Source: Oligoflexales bacterium (GTDB taxonomy: Bacteria; Bdellovibrionota_B; Oligoflexia; Oligoflexales; JALZUQ01). From it: a DNA stretch of 64,000 nucleotides. Made by a program: the position numbers and the translations under genes. The notes beneath the pieces were generated by a model. That model was not told where the DNA came from. It saw only the letters and a program-made list of their open reading frames with translations, and made no database searches. The DNA is taken from positions 67,621 to 131,620 of the forward strand of contig JALZUO010000034.1 in assembly GCA_023301565.1 (NCBI GenBank), in the 5' to 3' direction. This document shows, piece by piece, positions 9,840 to 19,671 of this stretch; positions within the stretch are counted from its first letter, which is position 1, and every line of letters begins with the position of its first letter.

Positions 9840-11888
9840 CTACCCGATGGAATCACCTGGTTTGGCGCCAGCGTCTGGCGACATCAAGAAAGCATCCGAA
9901 CCCTCTCCGGCTGCTATAAGCATTCCTTCGGAGACGCCAAACTTCATTTTTCTTGGTTTTAAGTTTGCGACAACAGCAATGAGTTTACCCTCGAGCTGTT
10001 CTGGAGTGTATGACGCTTTGATCCCGGCGAAGATCGTTCTTTGGTCTTCACCACCTAGATCAACACGCAATTTCAGTAACTTTCTGGCCTCAGGAATCTC
10101 TTCTGCTTTGATCACTCTGGCTACCTTTAGCTCCACCTTGAAAAAGTCATCTATTGTGATGTACTTTGGCTCTTCTGCTGCCGGGGCTTCTGTCTTTTTT
10201 ACTTCAGCGTTTGCTTCGCTATTTTCCATTTGGGCTCCAAACTGTTTTCTGGTTTCTTCAAATATTTGTTCGACTTGATCTTCTTTAACCCGCGTAGCGA
10301 GGTGTGTGTAGGCTGTAATCTGCTCTGAAGGCCACTCCGCGCTTAAATCACTCCATTTAAACTCATCTTTAAACCCAAGCAGAGTTTTTGCTTTACTCGC
10401 ATACTCGGGCATTACTGGTGTTAGGCATATAGCTAAAACCTTAAAGTAGCCAAGCATACAGGTTAAAACCTCGTGGGTCTTTTCCTTGTCTTCTTTGATC
10501 ATTTTCCAAGGCGCGTTTTTGTCAAAAAACTTATTTGCGTCTTCAGCTATTTCTCTAATTTCTTGCATGGCTCTCGAGAATTCACGCTTTTCAAAAAGTT
10601 CAGGCACGGCAGAAGCTTTTTTAGTAGCTAGAGCTAGTTTTTCGTTTAAATCGGAGCTGATATTTTTTGCTAGGTTTCGATCAAAGTGCTTGGCAAGCAT
10701 CTGTGCGCCGCGAGATCCGACGTTTGTGATTTTGCCAACTAACTCACTGTTTACCTTAGCAACCAGGTCCTCGCCCGAATAAGCAAAGTCTTGAATTCCA
10801 GGCCCCATTTTACTTGTGAGGTAAAAACGTAGGACCTCCGGGTCCATGAACTTTCTGAATGCTGAAGCTGCGACAAAATCTCCACGCGACTTCGACATCT
10901 TCTTGCCTTTATAGGTAAGCATTCCGTGCGTAAAAATTGCTTTGGGCAGGGAATACCCAGTTTCTTTGAGCATTGCAGGCCAAAAAAGAGCATGAAACTG
11001 GATAATGTCTTTTCCTATGACGTGGTAGATCTCTGTATCTTCGTCGCGCCAATAGTGATCTGCATTTAAATTTTTCTGGGCTGCAAATTCTTCTGTAGCA
11101 GATATATAGCCAACCGGAGCGTCGAGCCAAACATAAAAGTATTTTCCTGGCTCGTCAGGAAGCTCAAAACCGAAGTAGGGCTTATCTCTGCTGATGCACC
11201 AGTCTTGTAGGCCGCCTTGGATCCACTCTTGCAGTTTAGCGTTTACGGCCGAATCTGTGGCTTTGGGGACCCACTTTTCTAGAAAGGCAGTATATTCAGA
11301 CAACTTAAAATAATAGTGCGAGGTCTGCCGCATCGTGGGCTTTGCCTTGCAGTTTGCGCAAAACGGCTCTTTTAACTCCGAGGTTTCATAAGTTGCACTG
11401 CACGACTCACACTGGTCGCCATACTGGTCTTTGGTGCCGCATTTAGGGCATGTTCCTTTGATGAACCGATCAGGTAAAAACATATTGCAGCTTTCACTTT
11501 CGCAGTAGTGCTGGTCGCTATCTTTTTTTACAAGCTTTCCAGATTTTTTTAGAGTTTCGTAAAAAGCATTCGCAAACTTTTGATTGGTGTCAGAGTCTGT
11601 CGAGCCATAGTAAGCGTGTTCAATTCCAAATGCCTTAAAATCTTCGACTTGGCTATTTAGGTTCTCTGCTACAAATACTTTTGGGTCCACCTTGTTTTTT
11701 CTGGCCTGGACCATGATCGGCGTACCGTGCGTGTCGCCCGCACATATAAACTGACAGTCGTGTCCCATCATGCGCATGTTGCGTGCCCAAACATCCGTAT
11801 AGATCTGCTCTACAAGGTGGCCTAAATGCGCTGGCCCGTTTGCGTAAGGTAGCGCTGCGGTAACAAGAATTTTTCGTTTAGTTGTCAT
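9840..11888 (-). CDS. metG: Methionine--tRNA ligase with C-terminal tRNA-binding domain
   Basis: TAALPYANGPAHLGHL (HIGH), KMSKSRGDF (KMSKS), zinc-binding Cys clusters, C-terminal FFKVELKVARVIKAEEIPEARKLLKLRVDLG domain; start taken at internal Met (11888). Confidence 0.96.
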   Translation of the reverse strand: MTTKRKILVTAALPYANGPAHLGHLVEQIYTDVWARNMRMMGHDCQFICAGDTHGTPIMVQARKNKVDPKVFVAENLNSQVEDFKAFGIEHAYYGSTDSDTNQKFANAFYETLKKSGKLVKKDSDQHYCESESCNMFLPDRFIKGTCPKCGTKDQYGDQCESCSATYETSELKEPFCANCKAKPTMRQTSHYYFKLSEYTAFLEKWVPKATDSAVNAKLQEWIQGGLQDWCISRDKPYFGFELPDEPGKYFYVWLDAPVGYISATEEFAAQKNLNADHYWRDEDTEIYHVIGKDIIQFHALFWPAMLKETGYSLPKAIFTHGMLTYKGKKMSKSRGDFVAASAFRKFMDPEVLRFYLTSKMGPGIQDFAYSGEDLVAKVNSELVGKITNVGSRGAQMLAKHFDRNLAKNISSDLNEKLALATKKASAVPELFEKREFSRAMQEIREIAEDANKFFDKNAPWKMIKEDKEKTHEVLTCMLGYFKVLAICLTPVMPEYASKAKTLLGFKDEFKWSDLSAEWPSEQITAYTHLATRVKEDQVEQIFEETRKQFGAQMENSEANAEVKKTEAPAAEEPKYITIDDFFKVELKVARVIKAEEIPEARKLLKLRVDLGGEDQRTIFAGIKASYTPEQLEGKLIAVVANLKPRKMKFGVSEGMLIAAGEGSDAFLMSPDAGAKPGDSIG

Positions 11889-12149
11889 GTCCAAATGCCC
11901 CTTGGTGCGAGGGGCCAAGTCTAGCAAATTAGCTGCCGTGTTCCTATAAAACCTAACTAGATGGCGCAGCGAGTATTATTTTTAGTTATTTCAGTAGGGT
12001 AGGTGGTCTGGGTTTCTTCGCCAGTGCTCGCCAAGGCCCATTTTTGCAATAATGCAATAAGAAGCCACTGAACCTGTTTGGATCTAAATGGCCGTTTGTT
12101 CTGATACCACTGCGAAGATTGAGGCCTAACGGCCAGGCTTGGTGTATAC

Positions 12150-12179
12150 AAAAAACCCCGGGCCAACCCAGGGTTTTTC
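12150..12179. terminator. Rho-independent terminator-like hairpin
   Basis: AAAAACCCCGGG-CCAA-CCCAGGGTTTTT inverted repeat with one internal mismatch. Confidence 0.7.
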
Positions 12180-12202
12180 TTTATGAAATAAACCCAAAGG
12201 GC

Positions 12203-13042
12203 TTAGTCTTCGTCACCATTCAAGTCGTCGTCAAGTGCTGGCTCGTCGTCAAGTGCTGGCTCGTCGTCAAGTGCTGGCTCGTCGTCAAGTGCTGGCTCGT
12301 CGAGCAACTTTGGAGCTAGTGTCCAAGCGCGTACACCTACAAACAATTCAGGAGTCTCGCTTGTTGCATCTCTGTAGCCGTGCAGAGTAAAGCGTCCAGC
12401 GCCTAGCTTAAGAAGTTTTGCAGACTCTTCTGTGATTTTGAAAGTTTCTTCTTCCTCTTCTGCGGCGAAAGAAAGTAGGCATTCTGTTTCTTCATCGCAT
12501 GTTGGTGCGGTGATTTCACCTGTGTGCTTTTCTAACGTCGGAACTGCAAACTTAGGAGCTAGGATACTTAGGCTGCATCGCTGACGGTAGCGTCCATTGT
12601 GGTGCGCTGAAAACCGTACTTTGCTGTAAGTCAAAGCTTCTTTGTTTTGGTGTAGGTTCCAGCCCTTGTATGGAATGATGTCGGCAAGCTTAACCCATGT
12701 TTCTTCTTGGGCTTTTTCTTCGCCGTCATCTGCTGGTTCTTCATCGCTATCATCTGTAGTTGGCTCTTCTGCTTCAAGAACTTCTACGTTGCTGATAAAA
12801 AGTTGTTTACTACATGTGTTAGAAAAACCTTGGCTAAAGCCTAAATCAGTCACTGCAGCTGGTTCGCTAAGCTTTACTTCAAAATGAGTGATGCCTCTGT
12901 TAAGTAGGACAACGCCATTGAAAATATTTTCAGTTTCCCCTACGTCACTGCTGCTAGTGAAGTTTGCTGACACACTTGCCTGAGCAAAAGTACCAAAAGC
13001 ACATAGCATCGCAATCGTCATGATTTGAATTGTTTTCATCAA
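12203..13042 (-). CDS. Hypothetical secreted protein with C-terminal (DEPALD)4 acidic repeat
   Basis: Signal peptide MMKTIQIMTIAMLCAFGTFAQAS; acidic linker; four tandem DEPALD units. Confidence 0.65.
   Translation of the reverse strand: MMKTIQIMTIAMLCAFGTFAQASVSANFTSSSDVGETENIFNGVVLLNRGITHFEVKLSEPAAVTDLGFSQGFSNTCSKQLFISNVEVLEAEEPTTDDSDEEPADDGEEKAQEETWVKLADIIPYKGWNLHQNKEALTYSKVRFSAHHNGRYRQRCSLSILAPKFAVPTLEKHTGEITAPTCDEETECLLSFAAEEEEETFKITEESAKLLKLGAGRFTLHGYRDATSETPELFVGVRAWTLAPKLLDEPALDDEPALDDEPALDDEPALDDDLNGDED
12227..12298. repeat. Tandem repeat, four identical 18-bp units (gtcgtcaagtgctggctc)
   Basis: Four back-to-back identical units read directly from the sequence; in frame with the minus-strand CDS. 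Confidence 0.97.
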
Positions 13043-13240
13043 TTACCTCCCTGAAAATTTTTATGTGAAATGAATCTACATAATTGCCTTAATGGCAACA
13101 GATGTCCAATTTAAGCATTTACAAAAGCAGCACAACTAGAAGATAAAAAGTACCTGAGCCGGAACTTTTTGGGGGTCTTTGGTTCGGTAAAAAACTGTAT
13201 CAATATTTGCTTTCACAAAGATTAGATTAGATGAGGAACT

Positions 13241-13993
13241 ATGAGCAGCTCTCAACACCTTGACACCGAATATCTTGGAATTGTCACCACACTTAAAAGC
13301 ATGCTTAAAAAACGCAAACTTCGATATAAAGATATTGCTGAAAAGACAGGCTTCCCCGAGTCTACTTTAAAGAAAATTTTTTCCGGACGTGATTGTTCTA
13401 TTCGCACCCTGATGCAAATTTGTGAGTGTTTAGACACCACTTTAGAAGATGTCTTAAAAGTAGATTCGTCACAGTTAAACAAGGGTTTTACTTTAACTGC
13501 AGAACAAGAGCAGCTGTTCGTGCGAGAGCCAAATGTCTATGATGCCTTTATTCGCTTGCTACAAAAAAATGAACCAGCTCAGATTCGTGATGTTCTTAAG
13601 CTTTCGGACGCAAGTTGGGACAGATACCTGCGCGAAATGGAAGAGGTTGGCCTGTTAGAGAGGCATGCAGGTGACAGGGCAAAGCTAAAGGTCGAGGGTT
13701 CATTTAAGCTTGCCAGTGGTCCGCTACATGATTTTTTGGTTGCTAGGGTCAATGCAAAGTTTTTAAAGGCATTGCCAGCTCTGCAAGAAAGTGACAAGGA
13801 AACGGTCTTTGAAGTCGGCAGTATAAGAATTACGCGGCGGCTGTTTGAGGAGTTTTCGTTTAACCTCAGAAATCTGTATAGAGACTTTGACCGCAGAAGC
13901 AACCTTGAGTCGACCTTGCTAGAGGACAAGGATTTGCGGAAGGTGACTTATCTTATAGCAGCGGCGGAGTTTGATTCCATTAAGGGTGCCTAA
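13241..13993 (+). CDS. XRE-family HTH transcriptional regulator with unrecognised C-terminal region
   Basis: N-terminal HTH (RYKDIAEKTGFPESTLKKIFSGRDCSIRTLMQICECLDTTLEDVL). Confidence 0.8.
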   Translation: MSSSQHLDTEYLGIVTTLKSMLKKRKLRYKDIAEKTGFPESTLKKIFSGRDCSIRTLMQICECLDTTLEDVLKVDSSQLNKGFTLTAEQEQLFVREPNVYDAFIRLLQKNEPAQIRDVLKLSDASWDRYLREMEEVGLLERHAGDRAKLKVEGSFKLASGPLHDFLVARVNAKFLKALPALQESDKETVFEVGSIRITRRLFEEFSFNLRNLYRDFDRRSNLESTLLEDKDLRKVTYLIAAAEFDSIKGA

Positions 13994-14030
13994 AGACTAT
14001 GATATCCCCCCAATGTTTTAAAAGTTATGA

Positions 14031-15572
14031 ATGTTTTTGCGGAGGCTTCTTCAAGTGTTTTTAGCGACGATCATCTTAGTGGTTTTTTTTCTTGCTGATC
14101 TAGCGGTTGCCGGTGGTGGCGTAAGCTCAGCTGCCTCCGTAGACTTTCCGATGGCGCTCACTAGCTACCACGATGAGGGGGCGAGTCTTCTGCAACGCCT
14201 ATTGGGCCGTATTGAGACAGAACCTATGAACCTTATTGCTGCGATTATTTTCCTTTGCGCAATTATCCATACGTTTTTTGCTGGCTATTTTCATCAGCTA
14301 GGTGTGAAGATACAAAAAAACCATGTCCAAAAACTGATCGATTCTGGTGACATCGGAAAAGAAAACCGTGACGTCTCTTTTATGGGGCGGTTGTTTCATT
14401 ACCTAGGCGAAGTCGAAGCGATTTTCGGTATCTGGGTTTTAGGGCTTTTAGTCGCTCTGTCTGTGGTCAAAGGCTGGGGAGTTGCTAAGGATTATATTGG
14501 GCATCAGGTTAATTTTACCGAACCTATGTTTATTGTCATTGTTATGGCTATTGCCTCTTCGCGGCCGATTCTTAACTTCAGCGAAAATATCTTGCGATTT
14601 TTTGCATCTTTTGGCGGAAAGTCTCCGGCCGCTTGGTGGATGACTATTTTAACAGTAGCCCCTATCCTAGGCTCTTTTATCACTGAGCCTGCAGCTATGA
14701 CAATTGCGGCGCTGCTTCTTGGGAAACAGTTTTACGCATTAAAGCCTTCTCTTAAGTTTCGGTACGGAACGCTTGGCTTGTTGTTTGTGAACATCTCTGT
14801 TGGTGGCACGCTTACAAACTTTGCTGCGCCTCCAGTGCTGATGGTGGCGGGCAAGTGGGGGTGGTCTTCACAACACATGCTTTTTAACTACGGCTTAAAA
14901 GCTGTAGTTGGAATTGTAATAGCCAACATAGTTTACTTTCTCTTTTTTCAGAAGGAGATGAAAGAGCTAGGGATCAAAAAGATCGAAGCGAATAAAAGTA
15001 GCGAGGTAGAGGTTACCTCGGATGACCAGTCAAACCTTGTTCCTACCTGGGTGACTTTTTCTCATCTGTTGTTTTTAGGCTGGGCTGTTTATATGGCTCA
15101 TTACCCAGTGTTTTTTATCGGTGGCTTTCTTTTCTTTTTAGGCTTCATGCACATGACAGAGCAGCACCAAAACAGGTTAGAGTTAAAAAGCCCCATGCTG
15201 GTCGGATTTTTTCTTGCAGGGCTTGTCATTCATGGAGGTCTACAGGGGTGGTGGATTGAGCCGGTCCTCAAAGAAATGTCGGAGTTTCCGCTCATGCTAA
15301 CGGCAGTAGTGCTAACCTCTTTTAACGATAATGCTGCCATTACTTATTTAAGTAGCTTGGTACCGGGATTTTCGGACTCTTTAAAGTATTCTGTGGTGGC
15401 CGGTGCGGTAGTCGGTGGAGGTCTCACAGTTATTGCAAACGCTCCAAATCCAGCTGGGCAGTCGATTCTTTCAAAGTTCTTCCCACAAAAAATGATCAAC
15501 CCACTTTACCTTTTCATAAGTGCGTTGTTTCCGACCTTTGTCATGGCCTGCGTTTTTTGGCTTTGGAAGTAG
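14031..15572 (+). CDS. Putative Na+/H+ antiporter (multi-pass membrane protein)
   Basis: About 12 hydrophobic segments; ILGSFITEPAAMTIAALLLG, GGTLTNFAAPPVLMVA and VIANAPNPAGQSIL resemble the putative Na+/H+ antiporter family Pfam Na_H_antiport_2. Confidence 0.7.
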   Translation: MFLRRLLQVFLATIILVVFFLADLAVAGGGVSSAASVDFPMALTSYHDEGASLLQRLLGRIETEPMNLIAAIIFLCAIIHTFFAGYFHQLGVKIQKNHVQKLIDSGDIGKENRDVSFMGRLFHYLGEVEAIFGIWVLGLLVALSVVKGWGVAKDYIGHQVNFTEPMFIVIVMAIASSRPILNFSENILRFFASFGGKSPAAWWMTILTVAPILGSFITEPAAMTIAALLLGKQFYALKPSLKFRYGTLGLLFVNISVGGTLTNFAAPPVLMVAGKWGWSSQHMLFNYGLKAVVGIVIANIVYFLFFQKEMKELGIKKIEANKSSEVEVTSDDQSNLVPTWVTFSHLLFLGWAVYMAHYPVFFIGGFLFFLGFMHMTEQHQNRLELKSPMLVGFFLAGLVIHGGLQGWWIEPVLKEMSEFPLMLTAVVLTSFNDNAAITYLSSLVPGFSDSLKYSVVAGAVVGGGLTVIANAPNPAGQSILSKFFPQKMINPLYLFISALFPTFVMACVFWLWK

Positions 15573-15810
15573 AGGCTAAAAAGCAAGGTAGATTAAGTCT
15601 AACGATTTATTTATTTTTTGGCCTCTGTGCTGAAAATACTCATATTTTTGTATTTTGAAAAAAGTCTCTTTTGTTTAGAAGTGCATGCAGACATAGCTTT
15701 GCTCTTAAAAAAACAAAAAGCTTTAATTCTTACTTTTCAAATGCGTCGATAAAAGAAAAAATAGTACTAGGCCTATTTTATGTAGGCCATTTTTCTATGA
15801 GGAAAAAAGC

Positions 15811-16494
15811 ATGAAACGTTATTTGGCAGAAGCAATCGGTACTGGTTGGCTAGTGTTAGGTGGTTGTGGCGCAGCAGTTTTTGCAGCAACCGTAGATTAC
15901 GGAATTGAGTATGTGGGCGTGTCGTTTGCCTTTGGTTTGACTGTCTTGACGATGGCTTATGCAATCGGTCATATCTCAGGGTGTCATTTAAACCCTGCAG
16001 TAACTCTTGGTCTAGTCGCTGGCGGTAGGTTCAACGCCAAAGATGCTCCTGGTTACATCATTTCGCAGTGTGTTGGCGGCATCGTAGCGGCTGGCATTCT
16101 TTGCTTTATATTCTCAAATCATGCTGGCTTTGAGTCTTTAGGCGGGTTTGCTACGAACGGTTTTGGTGAACACTCCCCCGAGGGTTACAGTATGGCTGCA
16201 GTTCTTGTAGCTGAATTTGTGTTAACGGCATTCTTTCTTTTTGTCATCATGGGCTCAACCGATAGCAGGGCGCCTGCTGGAATGGCCCCTATTGCCATCG
16301 GTCTTTGCCTTACCTTGATTCACCTTATTAGTATTCCAATTAGTAATACTTCTGTGAACCCAGCGCGCAGTACAGCTGTGGCGGTTTATGTCATGGGCCC
16401 CGCAGTAGCTCAGCTCTGGGCTTTTTGGGTTGCCCCGATTCTTGGCGGGATTGCAGGAGCAGTTATGTACAACGCAGTAGCTAGCAACGACTAG
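15811..16494 (+). CDS. aqpZ: Aquaporin Z-type MIP channel
   Basis: Two NPA boxes ([24 protein letters not shown]); six TM segments. Confidence 0.95.
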   Translation: MKRYLAEAIGTGWLVLGGCGAAVFAATVDYGIEYVGVSFAFGLTVLTMAYAIGHISGCHLNPAVTLGLVAGGRFNAKDAPGYIISQCVGGIVAAGILCFIFSNHAGFESLGGFATNGFGEHSPEGYSMAAVLVAEFVLTAFFLFVIMGSTDSRAPAGMAPIAIGLCLTLIHLISIPISNTSVNPARSTAVAVYVMGPAVAQLWAFWVAPILGGIAGAVMYNAVASND

Positions 16495-16517
16495 GTTTTA
16501 GCTACACGGTTGCAACG

Positions 16518-16543
16518 AGGCGGGGCTTGCTCCGCCTTTTTTT
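16518..16543. terminator. Rho-independent terminator after aqpZ
   Basis: AGGCGGGGCTTGCTCCGCCT hairpin followed by seven Ts in all. Confidence 0.85.
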
Positions 16544-17864
16544 ATGGGGCTGGCTTTTTTGCAAACTGAACTTTGCCGCGAACCCAGGTTTTTTTAAGCC
16601 AATCGTTGGACTGAGACCTAAAGCATAGTCTTGGAATAGTATTCTCTAAGCTGCTGCCAGCGAGGGTAGGGCAGGATCCATCTACGAGTATTCCGTCAAA
16701 CAAAGCGCCTTTTTGTAGGTAGTTGTTTTGTGAGAAGTTTTTCATTCCAGTCTTCCATGCGCTTGCAAACAAAAAATCGGCTACAGATTTATGCTCCGCT
16801 GGAGCTGCAATATTTCGGTTGCGCTTTAAAAGCCGCTGCGAGTATTCGAACGTTCGGAGCTCTTCCCACATGCTAACGCTTAGGTTTGCATCGGTGCCAA
16901 ACCCTAAGTTGCTGCCGTCAGCTAGGCTGGAAAAGTCATCCCACGGAAAAACCCCATCGCCCAGGTTTGCCTCAGTTGTGGGGCAAACAATGATGTTAGC
17001 CCCTTTGTCCTTGAGCAGTTTTAGCTCGTTTGCATCGGCATGGGTTGCGTGTATTAAAAACAAATTTTGCTTATTATTTGCACTAGATAGAAACAGTTCA
17101 ATGGGTTTTTTTCCGTGTATACGAAGACATTCATACACTTCTTTTTGCTGCTCACTTACGTGAATGTGCACTGGAATAGCCGGGTCAAGGCCGCCTAAAA
17201 TTTGGGGTATCTCTTTTTGATCGACAGCCCTTAGTGAGTGCAGGGCTATACCGAAATCTTGCCCGTAGTTTTTGCACAGACGCTCTGTTTTTTTTGCAAG
17301 TTTCAGAAAAGATGCAAGGTTTGCAGAATAAAAGCGTTTTTGATCGGGAAAAATGTTTTGTTTAAATCCACCCTTGTTGTAGTAGGTAGGTAAAAGGCAA
17401 AGACGAATCCCAGCGTTTTTTGCAGAGCGAAGCAAAGCTTCTGATAGCTCAGTAACAGGCGCGTAGGGCGAGCCATCTTTTTTGTGGTGCACGTAGTGGA
17501 ATTCCACCAGGTGTGTCACTCCAAAAGAAAGGAGTTCTTTAAAAAAAACTTCTGCTTTCTTGCAGTACGTATCTGGGTCAAGCAGGGCAGCTTCTTTGTA
17601 CATAGCGGTGCGCCAAGACCAGAAGTTATCGCTTTCGCCTAATTGACGACCGGATCCTTTCTGTTCGCCATCTCCAGCAAAAAACCTGTGGAAAGCATGT
17701 GAGTGAGAGCTTACAAAACCTGGGAGCAAAAAGTCACAGCCAGTTTCACCGGCTTTTAACTCTTCTAAGGCTTCAAACTGACCATGTTCATCTACCAAAA
17801 GAGAGACGTTTTCTTTCCAGACTCCGTCGATCCAAGCAGCGCGCAAAGGCGTGCGTTTTGACAT
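16542..17864 (-). CDS. hutF: Formimidoylglutamate deiminase (HutF-like, amidohydrolase superfamily)
   Basis: LLPGFVSSHSHAFHRFFAG, NFWSWRTAMYKEA, VTHLVEFHYVHH, HIHVSEQ and GFGTDANLSVSMWEELRTFEY motifs; start at 17864 avoids overlap with the upstream gene. Confidence 0.85.
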   Translation of the reverse strand: MSKRTPLRAAWIDGVWKENVSLLVDEHGQFEALEELKAGETGCDFLLPGFVSSHSHAFHRFFAGDGEQKGSGRQLGESDNFWSWRTAMYKEAALLDPDTYCKKAEVFFKELLSFGVTHLVEFHYVHHKKDGSPYAPVTELSEALLRSAKNAGIRLCLLPTYYNKGGFKQNIFPDQKRFYSANLASFLKLAKKTERLCKNYGQDFGIALHSLRAVDQKEIPQILGGLDPAIPVHIHVSEQQKEVYECLRIHGKKPIELFLSSANNKQNLFLIHATHADANELKLLKDKGANIIVCPTTEANLGDGVFPWDDFSSLADGSNLGFGTDANLSVSMWEELRTFEYSQRLLKRNRNIAAPAEHKSVADFLFASAWKTGMKNFSQNNYLQKGALFDGILVDGSCPTLAGSSLENTIPRLCFRSQSNDWLKKTWVRGKVQFAKKPAP

Positions 17865-17883
17865 GGCTTTTTTAATAGTCAGG

Positions 17884-18600
17884 CTAGGAGGCTCCGCTGG
17901 TTTCTGCAATGGTAAAGCCCACACCGTAAATTGTTTTGATTTCAAACTTACTGGATAGCTCAGTTACTACACCACGGATTTCATGCAGCTTTCTATTGAG
18001 AGCATTATCTGTGACCGAAATACTTCCCCAGCACTCAGATTTGAGATCCTCTCTTTTTACCTGTTTGCCAAGGTTGTTTTTTAAAACCGTTAGAATATTA
18101 ATATCCATAGGTGTTACATATCGAATGCCTCTGTCCGACTTAACCACTCTTCTTAGGCGATCTACGGTCAAGTCATGAAGCTGAAAAATATCTGCTGAAT
18201 TCTTTTTGGCAAAGTCTTTAAGTCGCAGCTGCAGCCTAGACTCAAGCTCTTTTGGCCGAATAGGTTTAGGAATAAAATCATCGGCGCCGCAGCTCAGTGC
18301 GGTGGCAATGTGGTCTTCTGTATTGTCTGCTGTAATGACTACAAGTGGACAGTGACCCCATTGACCACGCAACTCTTGGAGCATGTCTAGGCCGTTTTCT
18401 TCTGGTGACAGGTGGATATCAATAAAGGCGGCAAACGGTTGAAGATCGCCGAAAGATTTACGGAGGTCTTGAGTGCTAAAAAACGCACGAACAGGCATGT
18501 CTAAGATTCGCTCGATCACCTGGGCAACCATCGGATCGTCATCGAGTACTACGGCATAATTGTGCTCTTCGGCAAACTTTCCTGATGGACTTTGGCTCAT
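17884..18600 (-). CDS. Response regulator with receiver and winged-helix (OmpR-type) output domains
   Basis: VVLDDDPMV, FIDIHLS phospho-Asp context, ITADN, PKPI; C-terminal wHTH (VTDNALNRKLHEIR...KTIYGVGFTI). Confidence 0.88.
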   Translation of the reverse strand: MSQSPSGKFAEEHNYAVVLDDDPMVAQVIERILDMPVRAFFSTQDLRKSFGDLQPFAAFIDIHLSPEENGLDMLQELRGQWGHCPLVVITADNTEDHIATALSCGADDFIPKPIRPKELESRLQLRLKDFAKKNSADIFQLHDLTVDRLRRVVKSDRGIRYVTPMDINILTVLKNNLGKQVKREDLKSECWGSISVTDNALNRKLHEIRGVVTELSSKFEIKTIYGVGFTIAETSGAS

Positions 18601-18707
18601 GGCTTCTATTTCTCCCCTGAGGCTTGTTTTAAGAGCTCGAGACTAACAAGTGCTTGAAGCACCAGCAAGTGGAGGGAGGGGGCAGAAGAGTATTACGTAA
18701 ATATGAC

Positions 18708-19319
18708 TTAAATGTCAGCAGGGCTATCTGCTCTGAATGCCTTGGCAAGGTCGTCTCTATAGGATGGCCAGGTTAGGTTATTCACAAGGTTGGTAATCGT
18801 AGGGTTCATGATTCGCGTTGGATCATTGATGTGCTCTCGTCCGGCTCCGTGAGATATCTCATGTGCACAAGTTCTTAAGTTGTAGGCACTGATACCTTGG
18901 CCAGGCTGGGCGCTATTTTTCGTAAAGCTATTCCAATCGAACTGAACCTTCATGGTCGTGCTGCCTTTAGAGCCGTGAATTAGGTACTGTGCTTGAGCAA
19001 TACGCATTTTTCCGTCTGAGTCTGCATACTGGACACCTGGAATGATATGGGCCTGAGATTGCTTATCCGAAAGGCCTGCAGTGGTGTTGTGCTCAGAGGT
19101 TACGTGAACCATCTCTATTCCTGTGATCTGATTTATCTGCTGGAAGCACTCTTTGATTTCAGCTCTAACCGCCTGGCTAGGGGAAACAAGTGCAAATTCA
19201 TAGTCCCTGTCTAAAGGACCTAGTGCACCACAGCTGTTTAAAATAAATGCAGACATCCAAAGAAAAGTGCGTAGCGAGTAAGAACTGAAATATTTGGAGG
19301 AAAAATGTCTTCTTTTCAT
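18708..19319 (-). CDS. Lipoprotein with metzincin/matrixin-type zinc-protease motif
   Basis: Lipobox (LNSCG); CAHEISHGAGREHINDPTRIM matches HExxHxxGxxH plus a nearby Met. Confidence 0.75.
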   Translation of the reverse strand: MKRRHFSSKYFSSYSLRTFLWMSAFILNSCGALGPLDRDYEFALVSPSQAVRAEIKECFQQINQITGIEMVHVTSEHNTTAGLSDKQSQAHIIPGVQYADSDGKMRIAQAQYLIHGSKGSTTMKVQFDWNSFTKNSAQPGQGISAYNLRTCAHEISHGAGREHINDPTRIMNPTITNLVNNLTWPSYRDDLAKAFRADSPADI

Positions 19320-19671
19320 AAAATAATGCTCTCTAAGGGATCTTGGTCAAAATTGAAGGTCTTGAATTTGGTCAGGAAAACCGCGCCTTCTATAAAAACT
19401 ATAACATAGATTTTATAAATATCAAAAAAACATAGAATTCGCAAAACATTACAGGCACTTAACCGGCTTAGAAAAATCAGTATTTTCAGGCTGTTGCAGG
19501 CACGCTAGCAATGCATCAGACTTTTATTTATCCAAGTCAGAAATGACAAACCAAACCATTGCAAGCCGTCGATGTGAGTGCTCTGAGCCTTAAGTTTAGC
19601 CAGTGCAGCGTTTACTCCAGGTGATTGCTGGTTGGCTGGTGATCATGGGTTTAACAGAAGGAGGGGCTGCT

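Noticed and set aside
12227-12298. Short CRISPR-like array
   Set aside because: Units are contiguous 18-mers with no spacers and lie in frame inside a CDS.
12119-12319. Plus-strand ORF with (VKCWLV)n repeats
   Set aside because: It is the antisense reading of the (DEPALD)4 repeat in the well-supported minus-strand secreted protein.
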